Below the pieces are notes generated by a model that worked only from the letters and a program-made list of their open reading frames with translations, made no database searches and was not told the DNA's origin. Both the position numbers and the translations under genes were made by a program. 26,353 nt of DNA from a virus. Where the stretch lies: positions 1-26,353 of IMG/VR virus record IMGVR_UViG_3300033142_000849; one strand, written 5' to 3'. Positions 6,130-13,718 of the stretch are shown here, piece after piece (positions within the stretch are counted from its first letter, which is position 1; every line of letters starts with the position of its first letter).

Positions 6130-6312
6130 ATGACTATTTCATTTAATGAGATACCACCAGAGAAAAGGAAGAAAATACGGGAATTGATCGATAGCGGGGA
6201 GGATGTTTTTGAAAGGAAAAACTCTAATTTCTTTCGGAATTGGTGTCGGATTAACGCTGGAATGGACACTGACGCCAACCCCCTACCACCAGCACCCAAG
6301 GAGGCGGAGTGA
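6130..6312 (+). CDS. Small unknown protein upstream of nuclease
   Basis: A 60-residue basic protein (ISFNEIPPEKRKKIRELIDS at the start, proline-rich end). The GGGGGAA ribosome site at 6118-6124 is well placed. Its stop overlaps the GTG start of the nuclease-like gene (GTGA at 6309-6312), which indicates translational coupling. It could be a small accessory partner of that nuclease, but no family or motif confirms this. Confidence 0.72.
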   Translation: MTISFNEIPPEKRKKIRELIDSGEDVFERKNSNFFRNWCRINAGMDTDANPLPPAPKEAE

Positions 6313-6953
6313 ACATTCAAGAAAAAGGAAAACGTTTCGAGCGTAGAATAGCGAAAACGCTCTCGCAAATGTTCGGCCAGGATATACGACGGACTCCCAA
6401 TTCAGGCGGGTTATCTCTCAAAGGTGATATTATGACCGTTCAAGAAGGCCCGCTTAAACGCTTTCATTATGAACTCAAGCATCATGAAACGGTCAAAATC
6501 TGGGATTTCATCAAACAATCTCAAGCCGACGCTGACCCGGGGAAAATCCCGCTTGTTATATTTACCCGAAATCAGGCAGATGATTATGTCACGTTAAAAT
6601 TTGACGATTTTTTTAACTTAGTTAAGGAGTGCGAAGATATGAGATTATTATATAAAGAGAAGCAAAAACCCATGAGCGTCGAAGAGTTTGAGAAGGATTT
6701 CGGCGTCGAATTGCATGTCATTGCTAAAGACAGCGTATATTATGCAGAGTTCAAAGGAAAAGAAAAAGCGAACCCGATGTTTAAAGCAGAGTTGAAAAGC
6801 GAAGGTCATCAGCCTGTTATGGGTCATGAGAATCCGGCCGAGGCCGTTTCGCAATTATTTTCGCTTATCGAGGGTACTTACTCAGGCCGTGGATTTCCAA
6901 AAGACAAGCAAGATAAAAGAATTCCAGTGATTGAAGTACCAAAAAACCTGTAA
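6309..6953 (+). CDS. PD-(D/E)XK nuclease-like protein with extra C-terminal region
   Basis: A 214-residue protein starting at GTG 6309, supported by the GGAGGCGGA stretch just upstream. The N-terminal half carries the PD-(D/E)XK pattern in order: E11 in KGKRFERR, the RRTPNSGG loop, D40 in KGD, and E55-x-K57 in YELK, followed by a helical/strand end (IPLVIFTRNQ). This arrangement resembles Holliday-junction-resolvase-like and Mrr-type phage nucleases. Residues about 110-214 are a separate region with HENPAEAVSQLFSLIEG, which is like the helix of HicB-type folds, but this likeness is weak. Possible roles are recombination, DNA repair or branch cleavage before packaging. The gene closes the replication block; terminase follows. 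Confidence 0.75.
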   Translation: MNIQEKGKRFERRIAKTLSQMFGQDIRRTPNSGGLSLKGDIMTVQEGPLKRFHYELKHHETVKIWDFIKQSQADADPGKIPLVIFTRNQADDYVTLKFDDFFNLVKECEDMRLLYKEKQKPMSVEEFEKDFGVELHVIAKDSVYYAEFKGKEKANPMFKAELKSEGHQPVMGHENPAEAVSQLFSLIEGTYSGRGFPKDKQDKRIPVIEVPKNL

Positions 6954-6956
6954 TAA

Positions 6957-6965
6957 TGTTAAAAT
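6957..6965 (+). promoter_or_regulatory. Candidate extended -10 box (TGTTAAAAT)
   Basis: TGTTAAAAT lies just after the nuclease gene's stop and 10 bases before ATG 6976, at the boundary between replication and packaging genes. It matches the box at 9370 exactly. No convincing -35 is seen. It may start packaging/late transcription, or the match may be chance in AT-rich spacer DNA. Confidence 0.35.
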
Positions 6966-6975
6966 AAGGACTCAC

Positions 6976-7254
6976 ATGCATAAAACAATCTATTTCTTTT
7001 CTGGTGTTTTCAAGTTTATCTTTAGATCATCACCCGCCGCCGCCATTGTATTTTCAACAATATACGGAAACCCAAACCCAGGACTGGCCGCCGTCGCTAT
7101 TATTTACTTTTTCATGTATATATTGCAGATAGCCCGAACTCAAAAGGTCGAGGATAGGGCCGATAAAATACTTTTTAGCACTTTCGATGTTATACGCAAG
7201 AATAATTTAACCGTACGAACTCCAGGTGATTCGGACAATGAAAAAACCACCTAA
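6976..7254 (+). CDS. Small membrane protein preceding terminase
   Basis: A 92-residue protein with one or two hydrophobic segments (about residues 4-30 and 36-53: GLAAVAIIYFFMYILQIA) and a charged C-terminal tail. I chose ATG 6976 with AAGGA just upstream (6966-6970) over the in-frame ATG at 6931, which lies inside the nuclease gene. It overlaps the small terminase by 17 bases. No family is recognised. It could be a membrane-anchored accessory or lysis-related protein, but position gives no support for lysis. Confidence 0.75.
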   Translation: MHKTIYFFSGVFKFIFRSSPAAAIVFSTIYGNPNPGLAAVAIIYFFMYILQIARTQKVEDRADKILFSTFDVIRKNNLTVRTPGDSDNEKTT

Positions 7255-7708
7255 AGAAGAAACAAAAGCCGGATATTGGGACGACATTCGCGATTCTCTC
7301 GAAATATTAAAGAAAGCTAAAGACCGCACTGACTACACGAACAACCCGAAACAGCTCCTCGCTAAAGCCCTTGAGTATTTCCAGTGGTGCGACAACAACC
7401 CCATTGGTGACAAAGTCCGACCCTATACGGTCGCTGGTTTATGTATAAAGGGATTAGGCAGAGCCGGAAATTATCTCGCTGACCTAAAGGGTGACATTAA
7501 AAACGGTCAAATAGAAGAGAAGGACGAATTGTCCGAAGTCGTTGAGCTTATTTATTCAATTTGTGACAATCAAAAGCTCGAAGGGTCAATGGTTAATATA
7601 TTTAATTCCAATATTGTGGCTCGATTGTTGGGTCTCGTTGATAAACAACAGGTCGAAGAGAAGGGAAACATCACGCTAAATGTTAGCGAGGCCGAGGCCG
7701 ACGTTTGA
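7238..7708 (+). CDS. terS: Terminase small subunit (DNA-packaging)
   Basis: A 156-residue protein directly upstream of the large terminase. The region PKQLLAKALEYFQWCDNNPI, then RPYTVAGLCIKGLG, then an NQKLEGSMVNIFNSNIVARLLGL stretch is typical of one phage small-terminase group, where a helix-turn-helix binds the packaging site and the C-terminus contacts the large subunit. ATG 7238 is preferred over GTG 7226 because CAGGTGA at 7223-7229 forms its ribosome site. It overlaps the preceding membrane-protein gene and abuts the TTG start of the large subunit. Confidence 0.82.
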   Translation: MKKPPKEETKAGYWDDIRDSLEILKKAKDRTDYTNNPKQLLAKALEYFQWCDNNPIGDKVRPYTVAGLCIKGLGRAGNYLADLKGDIKNGQIEEKDELSEVVELIYSICDNQKLEGSMVNIFNSNIVARLLGLVDKQQVEEKGNITLNVSEAEADV

Positions 7709-9031
7709 TTGAAGCTAAATCCACGCCAAACAGAAGCGATTCAGTTATTAAATAATCCAGAGAAAACCTTCTATCTTCTCTACGGTGCGGCACGTTCAGG
7801 CAAAACGATGCTGATTTGTAGGTATTACATTCTCACGGCTATCAAATACCCTGGGTGCCGGTTATTACTCGGTCGGTTTCGCTTTAATCACGCTAAACTA
7901 TCAGTGTGGGTGCAAACACTCATGCCACTTGTAAAAGAAATGCTCCCGATTGGGTCGTATGAAGAGAACCGAACAGACTGGATTCTCAAGATAGGCGATA
8001 GTGAAATATGGCTCGCAGGGTTTGACGACAAGGAAAGGGCCGAGAAAATACTATCTATGGAATTCGCCAGGATAGCAATTATTGAAATGTTTCAGATATC
8101 ATTCGAGGTGTTTGAGATATTACGCTCCCGGCTGAATTCGCCTAGAAATATAGTCGACCAAAAAGGGAATCGAATAGCCACTAAAATGATCGGAGACGGT
8201 AACCCTCGAGGTAAGAAACATTGGACATATAGAGTTTTTCTGTTAGGCGTTCACCCTCAAAAGAAAGGCGAAGAGATTAAGAAGTACGAACGATACGCAA
8301 ACATGAAGTTTAGGACTGAGGACAACGAGCATAACTTGTCCGATGGATATATAGAGAACAATCTCGACTCATTGTCAGGTGTACGATTAAAGCGTCTGAG
8401 GTATGGAGATTTCGCCGATGAGGTGGAGGGCGGTGTCTATAAGTTTGACCGAGCCGTCAATCACGTTGACAAGATAATAGAGTATGACCCGAATTTACCT
8501 ATTTGGACGGGGTGGGATTTCGGTATTGCCTCCGATCAATTTATATTCGTGGCTCAAGTGGCAAAGACTCCCATGGGGCCGGAGCTTCGAATTATCAATG
8601 AGTACGTCGAGAACAATAAAGACTATATGCACTATCGAAACTGGTTATTCAATCAAGGCTACAATATGAACGGAGCGAGACATGCGGGCGACCCTGCCGG
8701 ACGCTCAAGGGACGCTAAACTCGAGAGCTGGTTTTCTTTATTGGATAGTGTGGGAATACAACTAGAAAGCCCGTCGCGTAAATTCAGGCCCGCTGATATG
8801 ATCGACGGTGCGAATAGAATTATGCAGTATGTGAGAATTAACGAAACTCAATGCCCCGACATGGTGGAAATGTTTGAAAATTGGGCGTTTCCACAGGACA
8901 AAGACGGAGCAATTAAAGAAGGTGTTTTACCAGAGCATAATAAATTTTCTCATCCAGGTACGGCGTTTTATTATACGACTTCAATGATATGGCCCCCGAG
9001 AAAAATTAGGTATAGTGTGTCAGAAATATAG
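7709..9031 (+). CDS. terL: Terminase large subunit (TTG start)
   Basis: A 440-residue packaging motor. The ATPase half has Walker A GAARSGKT (residues 26-33) and a Walker-B-like AIIEMFQIS segment in place of the more usual DEA/NEA sequence. The nuclease half has GWDFG (D270) and AGDPAG (D328). The usual third acidic position, in a HxxDAxxY pattern, reads HPGTAFYY with T418 where Asp is expected. The TTG start immediately follows the small-subunit TGA, implying coupled translation. The enzyme translocates DNA into the prohead through the portal and cuts concatemers. The overall assignment is certain; the missing acidic residue needs an alignment, since a neighbouring acidic residue might substitute. 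Confidence 0.95.
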   Translation: MKLNPRQTEAIQLLNNPEKTFYLLYGAARSGKTMLICRYYILTAIKYPGCRLLLGRFRFNHAKLSVWVQTLMPLVKEMLPIGSYEENRTDWILKIGDSEIWLAGFDDKERAEKILSMEFARIAIIEMFQISFEVFEILRSRLNSPRNIVDQKGNRIATKMIGDGNPRGKKHWTYRVFLLGVHPQKKGEEIKKYERYANMKFRTEDNEHNLSDGYIENNLDSLSGVRLKRLRYGDFADEVEGGVYKFDRAVNHVDKIIEYDPNLPIWTGWDFGIASDQFIFVAQVAKTPMGPELRIINEYVENNKDYMHYRNWLFNQGYNMNGARHAGDPAGRSRDAKLESWFSLLDSVGIQLESPSRKFRPADMIDGANRIMQYVRINETQCPDMVEMFENWAFPQDKDGAIKEGVLPEHNKFSHPGTAFYYTTSMIWPPRKIRYSVSEI

Positions 9032-9063
9032 ATTTATGATAGTATTTAAAACAGGGGAATAAT

Positions 9064-9375
9064 ATGAAAATAACATTTGACCACAACGGCGAAGTAATAA
9101 CTATTAATAAAATAAAAGAGGTTGAGATTTCCGGTGTAAAAATCGAGAAGGAATCCCATGTCGACTTAGACCCCCCGCTCTCAAGAACGCCCAAACAATT
9201 AAAGCCATTTCATAGGGCATTAAATGAATTAATCACTCAGTCTGGCAAATTCGCCTCTCAGCCCGTGGACGGGTTTTGTCTTAGTACGGAATACGACCGC
9301 CTCAATGATGCACTCAGGAGAGCCGAAGATAATATAATCGGGCCATACTACACAGTAGAGGGAAAACAATGTTAA
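9064..9375 (+). CDS. Small protein between terminase and portal, unknown
   Basis: A 103-residue protein with an N-terminal beta hairpin (KITFDHNGEVITINKIKEVE) and a helical C-terminal half (KPFHRALNELITQ and DRLNDALRRAEDN). The ribosome site ACAGGGGAA at 9051-9059 supports ATG 9064. It lies in the head operon but matches no head protein I know. The last codons overlap the TGTTAAAAT box before the portal gene. Confidence 0.8.
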   Translation: MKITFDHNGEVITINKIKEVEISGVKIEKESHVDLDPPLSRTPKQLKPFHRALNELITQSGKFASQPVDGFCLSTEYDRLNDALRRAEDNIIGPYYTVEGKQC

Positions 9376-9384
9376 AATACCCTC
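9358..9384 (+). promoter_or_regulatory. Promoter-like box and hairpin immediately before the portal gene
   Basis: TGTTAAAAT (9370-9378) ends 7 bases before the portal ATG, so a transcript from it would be leaderless. GAGGG (9358-9362) and CCCTC (9380-9384) can pair around the box, placing the only SD-like sequence in a stem that ends at the start codon. There is no other ribosome site for portal. Interpretation as promoter or translational control is open. Confidence 0.35.
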
Positions 9385-9385
9385 C

Positions 9386-10963
9386 ATGCCTTACACACCT
9401 TTAAACCTCAAGAAGACCGCCGACAGAATATCACAGTTTGGCCGTGACTCTTTAAAGATCGCCGTTCAAAATAAGATTGACATATATAACGATAATTGGA
9501 AAGACCAACTCCTGCAAGAATTACGCGGCCAGTTCTCACTTAAAACCTGGGAGCGGTTGAAACTTCTCGCCTCGATTGAGTTTAACATTTTCAAGCGTGT
9601 TATCAACATGACTTCGATGGTATACAAAAACCCGGCCATGCGTCGGGCATTGCTACCCACAACAGAGAAGCCCGTCGAAGGTGTCAAGGTCGCCCCAAAA
9701 GAAGATCAAAATTATTCTGATATGATCGGGGCGTCTGATATTAACGCCGTCATGCCTCAAGTCAATCGGATGGTAAACGCTACAAATCAAGTGTTGGTTC
9801 GTCCTGTTGTCCGTGATGGTCGTATGGAAGTCGACATGTTCACCTTCTCGAATGCAGAGATAATTGTCGACCCAGATGATTGGAAGCGGATTATAGGTGT
9901 CAAGTTTTACACTGGACAATCACTGCCTATTAATTACACGTATGATGAGACTGTCGCAGATAAAAAAGCCGATGAGAAACCCACAAGCAAAGCGACAGAC
10001 ATAAATCAATCAGCCGTCAGTGATTATGACAAAGCAATTATATTCTTGCTTGAGAACAAAGACGCTAAAGGCAAATATCAAGATTGCATGGTCTATACAA
10101 TGGTCAACAAAAACGGAGTTGAATACTCCGAAACGCCGCCCGAAAAATGTGACTATAAAGACAAAGACGGGCGGCCCGTTATACCTTTTCTCCTTTTTTG
10201 GAGAGAGTATCCCACCCTCGAGCTATTAGACTTCACAACTGGTAATGATTTGCTTGACGCCAATATGACATTCGCTATGGATATGACACACTTGCGGTAT
10301 TTGAAGAAATTCCAGTCTTACAAGGTAATGACATGGCGAACCCGCGACAAGTCGAAAATGCCGAATACAATCACAATCGACCCCGGCTCATTGACAGTCG
10401 AAGAGGACAGCGAAGGAAGCGGGAACACTGGCCTTGAAGTTATCGACCTCCAGGCTGATATAAAATCATTCTGGGAAACCAACAAGGACACATTGACTAC
10501 TTTTTTGACGAACTATAATATAAGTCCTGAGAACTTCACAATGTCTGGGAATCCTCAGTCTGGATTCGCCGCTAAAATAAGCCGTGAAGGACAGATGGAA
10601 GCTAGACAGGCTCAGATTCCAGTATACCGAGAGCGTGAAACCGCCCTATTTAATGTTATGCGAATTGTCTGGAATACTGACGAACCGACGAAGAAAATAA
10701 GTGAAGACGCGAAGTTTGATATTAACTTCGGAGAGATTGACGTACCAATGTCAGCCGACGAAGAAATGAAACAAGATACATTCGATATTCAGAATAACGT
10801 TATAACCCCAATTGATATAATTCAACGAAATGACCCCGACCTCGACGAAAAAGAAGCCGTTGAAAAGTATCTTAAAAACAAGGCGTTTAATAGTTCCCAA
10901 CGTGGGACACTGACACCGCCGGAGCAACCGGGAAATGGCGTCACCGAACCAGATAATACTTAA
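9386..10963 (+). CDS. Portal protein
   Basis: A 525-residue protein in the canonical place after terminase and before a minor head protein. The N-terminal part (QFSLKTWERLKLLASIEFNI, then FKRVINMTSMVYKNPAMRRA), a central stretch with IIVDPDDWKRIIGVKFYTGQ, and a C-terminal acidic segment (DPDLDEKEAVEKYL) resemble SPP1 gp6-like and related siphovirus portals. It would form the dodecameric ring through which DNA enters and leaves the capsid. It has no good ribosome site. It overlaps the next gene by 29 bases. Confidence 0.88.
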   Translation: MPYTPLNLKKTADRISQFGRDSLKIAVQNKIDIYNDNWKDQLLQELRGQFSLKTWERLKLLASIEFNIFKRVINMTSMVYKNPAMRRALLPTTEKPVEGVKVAPKEDQNYSDMIGASDINAVMPQVNRMVNATNQVLVRPVVRDGRMEVDMFTFSNAEIIVDPDDWKRIIGVKFYTGQSLPINYTYDETVADKKADEKPTSKATDINQSAVSDYDKAIIFLLENKDAKGKYQDCMVYTMVNKNGVEYSETPPEKCDYKDKDGRPVIPFLLFWREYPTLELLDFTTGNDLLDANMTFAMDMTHLRYLKKFQSYKVMTWRTRDKSKMPNTITIDPGSLTVEEDSEGSGNTGLEVIDLQADIKSFWETNKDTLTTFLTNYNISPENFTMSGNPQSGFAAKISREGQMEARQAQIPVYRERETALFNVMRIVWNTDEPTKKISEDAKFDINFGEIDVPMSADEEMKQDTFDIQNNVITPIDIIQRNDPDLDEKEAVEKYLKNKAFNSSQRGTLTPPEQPGNGVTEPDNT

Positions 10964-11684
10964 TACAGTCAAGCAAGTCGGAGATATAGCCGACGAAAAT
11001 ATCCTCGCTCTCGAGGGTGTCATGGCTGATTTGGAGCGTCGATTAATAGCCGACTTCTCAAGAATAACCACCACTCAGGGTGTTGACGTTGCTCTCGCTC
11101 GCTCTCAAGTTGAGGCCATGCTGGTAGAGGCTGGATATTTCGAGCGGGTCGATTCACTTGTAAACAAATCCTTTCAGGCAGAGATTGAACTCGCTCACGG
11201 AAAATATAAGGCTTTATATAACGAATCGTTTCAGTTTTCAGCCGATAGCATGGCACGTTTAGGCGTTATCAAGCAAATGACATTCGCTGATTTTGGCGGT
11301 ATTGCTGACGATATGACAAAGGGAATAGCCCGAGCGGTCATTGATAACCAATTCGGGGCAACTGATAAATTAACGCTTATTAGTGATATAGCAAAGCAGA
11401 CACAAAAAACAACGAACCAAGCAAAGACGATTATTGACACAGCGACCCATGGTTATTATCAGGAAGCGAATAACAAATTGGCAGAGGATAATGGATTTAC
11501 TCGTTATGTACCTGTTGGCCCGCTTGACAATAAAACAAGGGATTTTTGCGCCGCTCAAATGAGTGACCCTTCGCCACGTACAAAAGCAGAGATTCAAAGT
11601 CTAGACAACGATCAAGGGTTGTCTGTATTGACTTATTTCGGCGGGTATAATTGCCGCCACATTTGGGAACCTATCCGTGGTTAA
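10935..11684 (+). CDS. Minor head protein, SPP1 gp7/Mu F-like
   Basis: A 249-residue protein. The C-terminal part (about 190-247) carries the MuF signature: YVPVGPLDNKTRDFC, a GLSVL segment, and GGYNCRHIWEP with the conserved Cys-Arg-His. The N-terminal two thirds are helical. In SPP1 and Mu this protein binds the portal and a few copies enter the prohead, where it aids DNA exit and correct head size. The overlap with the portal gene is typical. Cysteines C208 and C240 (approximate numbering) are part of the conserved motif. Confidence 0.88.
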   Translation: MASPNQIILNTVKQVGDIADENILALEGVMADLERRLIADFSRITTTQGVDVALARSQVEAMLVEAGYFERVDSLVNKSFQAEIELAHGKYKALYNESFQFSADSMARLGVIKQMTFADFGGIADDMTKGIARAVIDNQFGATDKLTLISDIAKQTQKTTNQAKTIIDTATHGYYQEANNKLAEDNGFTRYVPVGPLDNKTRDFCAAQMSDPSPRTKAEIQSLDNDQGLSVLTYFGGYNCRHIWEPIRG

Positions 11685-11765
11685 ATGTTCTCTTCATATT
11701 TTCTCATCCTATATGGCGTCACATGCCAGAGTTGTGATGTAGCCCTCGGCGTGTTCGGGGATTGA
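11685..11765 (+). CDS. Possible 26-residue small protein in head operon gap
   Basis: The only sizeable head-operon gap is filled by an ORF whose ATG follows the minor head gene's TAA directly (TAAATG) and whose TGA lies 6 bases before the next ATG. The 26-residue product has a hydrophobic N-terminal half (FSSYFLILYGV) and a CQSC motif. No ribosome site of its own is seen, so it would depend on reinitiation. It is only a candidate; the spacing is the main support. Confidence 0.3.
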   Translation: MFSSYFLILYGVTCQSCDVALGVFGD

Positions 11766-11771
11766 TTTATA

Positions 11772-12236
11772 ATGGGCATAATTAAGACTGAAAACGCGAT
11801 CATTGACCTACGTAATATTGAGCGTCGTTTTAAATACTTAAAGACTGGGTTATCTAAGGATTTAATTGCCGAGGCTCAAGCAACTAAGATATTTTTAAAG
11901 CGTAATTGGTTGGCTGGAAAGGGTGGAGATGAAAAAGCCATGAAGGGACTCACACCCAGATATAAGAGACTCAAAACAAGTCAGGGCGGAAAGGGTATAC
12001 CTGATTTAATAGGTCCGAATACTAAGCGGGGAGCTGGTGGTCAATTACAATCATCCATGGTGGTTATTAAAAAGTCATCATCTAAAGTTATAATTACATT
12101 CTCAGGAAATAGAAATTTAAACGTTGCCAGGGGATTGATTAAAAAGCGACGAGGCATGATGATGATATCTGAGAAACAAAAACGCCGAGTCATTAAGAAT
12201 ATTTACAAACGCATGACCAAAGGTGGTATAATGTAG
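11772..12236 (+). CDS. Putative head-morphogenesis protein, basic
   Basis: A 154-residue, strongly basic protein. The pattern GLTPRYKRLKTSQGGKGIPDLIGPNT...GGQLQSSM, then a beta hairpin, then IYKRM at the end recalls small virion-morphogenesis proteins (HK97 gp10-like or Mu gpG-like), where a substrate-sized basic protein completes head or tail joining. The match is by general pattern only. GGGGA at 11757-11761 lies 10 bases before the start. It sits between the minor head protein and the secreted protein, and its 3' end contains the promoter-like box at 12224-12232. Confidence 0.7.
   Translation: MGIIKTENAIIDLRNIERRFKYLKTGLSKDLIAEAQATKIFLKRNWLAGKGGDEKAMKGLTPRYKRLKTSQGGKGIPDLIGPNTKRGAGGQLQSSMVVIKKSSSKVIITFSGNRNLNVARGLIKKRRGMMMISEKQKRRVIKNIYKRMTKGGIM
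12202..12232 (+). promoter_or_regulatory. Candidate promoter before the secreted head-region protein
   Basis: TTTACA (12202-12207) and an extended -10, TGGTATAAT (12224-12232), are separated by 19 bases, a little longer than ideal. The -10 ends 12 bases before ATG 12245, so the leader would be very short, and that start lacks a ribosome site. Of the boxes in this window it is the best promoter match. Confidence 0.45.
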
Positions 12237-12244
12237 GCTTATTT

Positions 12245-13633
12245 ATGAAATACTTAATTGCTTTATTTTTATTTTTATCTCCCTTGTTTGCTGGGAATAC
12301 TGTCATATATGGCATTAACACAAACCACGACCCCCGAGCGGTTAGGGTTGATGATTACGGGAATCTAAATATTACTAATGTAAACGAGGTATATTCTGAG
12401 TCATCGGTCACAAATTCAACAACCAACACATTGACAGCTAATTCTGTATTTATTGGCGGGGCTGATGATGTTAGTGAGTATTCAGCCATAACAATATTAA
12501 TTCACTCAGACGCCCCGAGCGCGACAAATGGCTTAAAAATACAATTTAGTGCAGCCGCTTCTGTTTGGCATATCGGCGAAGAGTATACAATCAAGTCTAA
12601 CGCCACAAAGTTTTTTACCCCGCCGATTCAAGCTAAATACATGCGTATTATGTATTCGAATGGTTCTCAGTCTCAGACTGAATTCAATATCCACACTATG
12701 CTCAAAAAATACCCGATTAAATGGTCAAGTCATAATATAGCCGAGCCGATTGTAGACGAGGATGACTCAGAGCTTGTTAAGGCGGTGTTGACTGGCAAGG
12801 ACCCTGGCAACGGTTATCTAAATGTAGCCGTCACAGCCGACGGTAATCTTGCCATATCAGATAATTCCAGCGGGTTATCTATTGCTCAGGGAAATGTATC
12901 GGGGGCGTCATTTATTCATAAATTTGGAGCAACAGGTCCAGATGGAGGTTTTGACGTAGCCGACGGATTCGTTACTGTATGGGATGGAGCCGAGGATGGA
13001 ACAGCATGGGAGGCTATGAACTATACCTATTCAGCAACCGCCGATATTGACGGATTGTCCTCAACAGGAACAACAGATGGGCAATTAATAGAAATTCAAG
13101 GCCTTGATTCAAGTTCTAATTTAATAATTCAAACCGTAACATTAACGGGTCAGACTCCGGTCGCCATTCCTACTAATTTGCTCCGAGTATTCAGACTAAA
13201 AAATATTAGCTCAACAAATCTGACAAATCATGTTTTTTGTTTTGTAAACGGTGGAGGGTTGACAGGTGGGGTTCCAAATCTCGCCACAAACATTAGAGCT
13301 ATTATTCAGCCTAACAATAATCAAACACTCATGGCTGTCTTCACAATTCCAGATGATGGGGCGGTTGGTTATATGCGGGATTGGTACGCATCAACAGCGG
13401 GGGCAAAGAGAGATAGCACTCACACAATAAAAGTATTGGCCCGTCCACCGGGTGGAGTTTTTCAATTAAAACATATTGCGAATATTTCCGTTACTGGAAC
13501 ATCATATATCCAACATAGATATATTGAACCTGAAGTATTTTCAGCGGGTACTGATATAGAAGTTCAAATGGACACAGATCAAGACGCCGCCGGGGTTGCC
13601 GCTGGATTTGATATAGTTTTAGTAGAAGAGTGA
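12245..13633 (+). CDS. Exported beta-rich protein in head gene cluster
   Basis: A 462-residue protein with a Sec signal peptide: K2, a hydrophobic core LIALFLFLSPLF, and a likely cleavage in FAG/N near residue 17. Residues about 27-43 (HDPRAVRVDDYGNLNI) resemble segments of phage virion proteins that carry a conserved VxDxxGNL stretch, and the rest is beta-rich with many N, T, S and G, like decoration or fibre proteins. It lies between head-morphogenesis and scaffold genes, and has promoter-like boxes on both sides, so it may be an independent cistron or moron. Possibilities are an exported surface protein expressed from the phage, or a virion protein with an unusual leader. No known family is assigned. 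Confidence 0.85.
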   Translation: MKYLIALFLFLSPLFAGNTVIYGINTNHDPRAVRVDDYGNLNITNVNEVYSESSVTNSTTNTLTANSVFIGGADDVSEYSAITILIHSDAPSATNGLKIQFSAAASVWHIGEEYTIKSNATKFFTPPIQAKYMRIMYSNGSQSQTEFNIHTMLKKYPIKWSSHNIAEPIVDEDDSELVKAVLTGKDPGNGYLNVAVTADGNLAISDNSSGLSIAQGNVSGASFIHKFGATGPDGGFDVADGFVTVWDGAEDGTAWEAMNYTYSATADIDGLSSTGTTDGQLIEIQGLDSSSNLIIQTVTLTGQTPVAIPTNLLRVFRLKNISSTNLTNHVFCFVNGGGLTGGVPNLATNIRAIIQPNNNQTLMAVFTIPDDGAVGYMRDWYASTAGAKRDSTHTIKVLARPPGGVFQLKHIANISVTGTSYIQHRYIEPEVFSAGTDIEVQMDTDQDAAGVAAGFDIVLVEE

Positions 13634-13648
13634 ATCTCAGAATAAACA

Positions 13649-13657
13649 TGTTATAAT
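13649..13657 (+). promoter_or_regulatory. Candidate extended -10 box before scaffold/capsid genes
   Basis: TGTTATAAT is a perfect extended -10 in the 85-base gap between the exported protein and the scaffold gene. No -35 is seen. A transcript from here would carry a leader of about 55 bases with the strong ribosome site GGAGG (13705-13709). The leader also has a short CCCA/TGGG stem (about 13681-13692). Capsid genes often have a dedicated strong promoter, which fits. Confidence 0.45.
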
Positions 13658-13718
13658 CTCACACAATAATAATTAAATCTCCCACGGATGGGACACGCGG
13701 CCACGGAGGGCCAATTTT

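Noticed and set aside
6931-6975. Longer start for the membrane protein at 6976
   Set aside because: It lies inside the nuclease gene and lacks a ribosome site, whereas 6976 has AAGGA just upstream.
11768-11773. TATAAT at the start of the 11772 gene as a promoter
   Set aside because: It overlaps the start codon itself, so any transcript from it would begin inside the gene.
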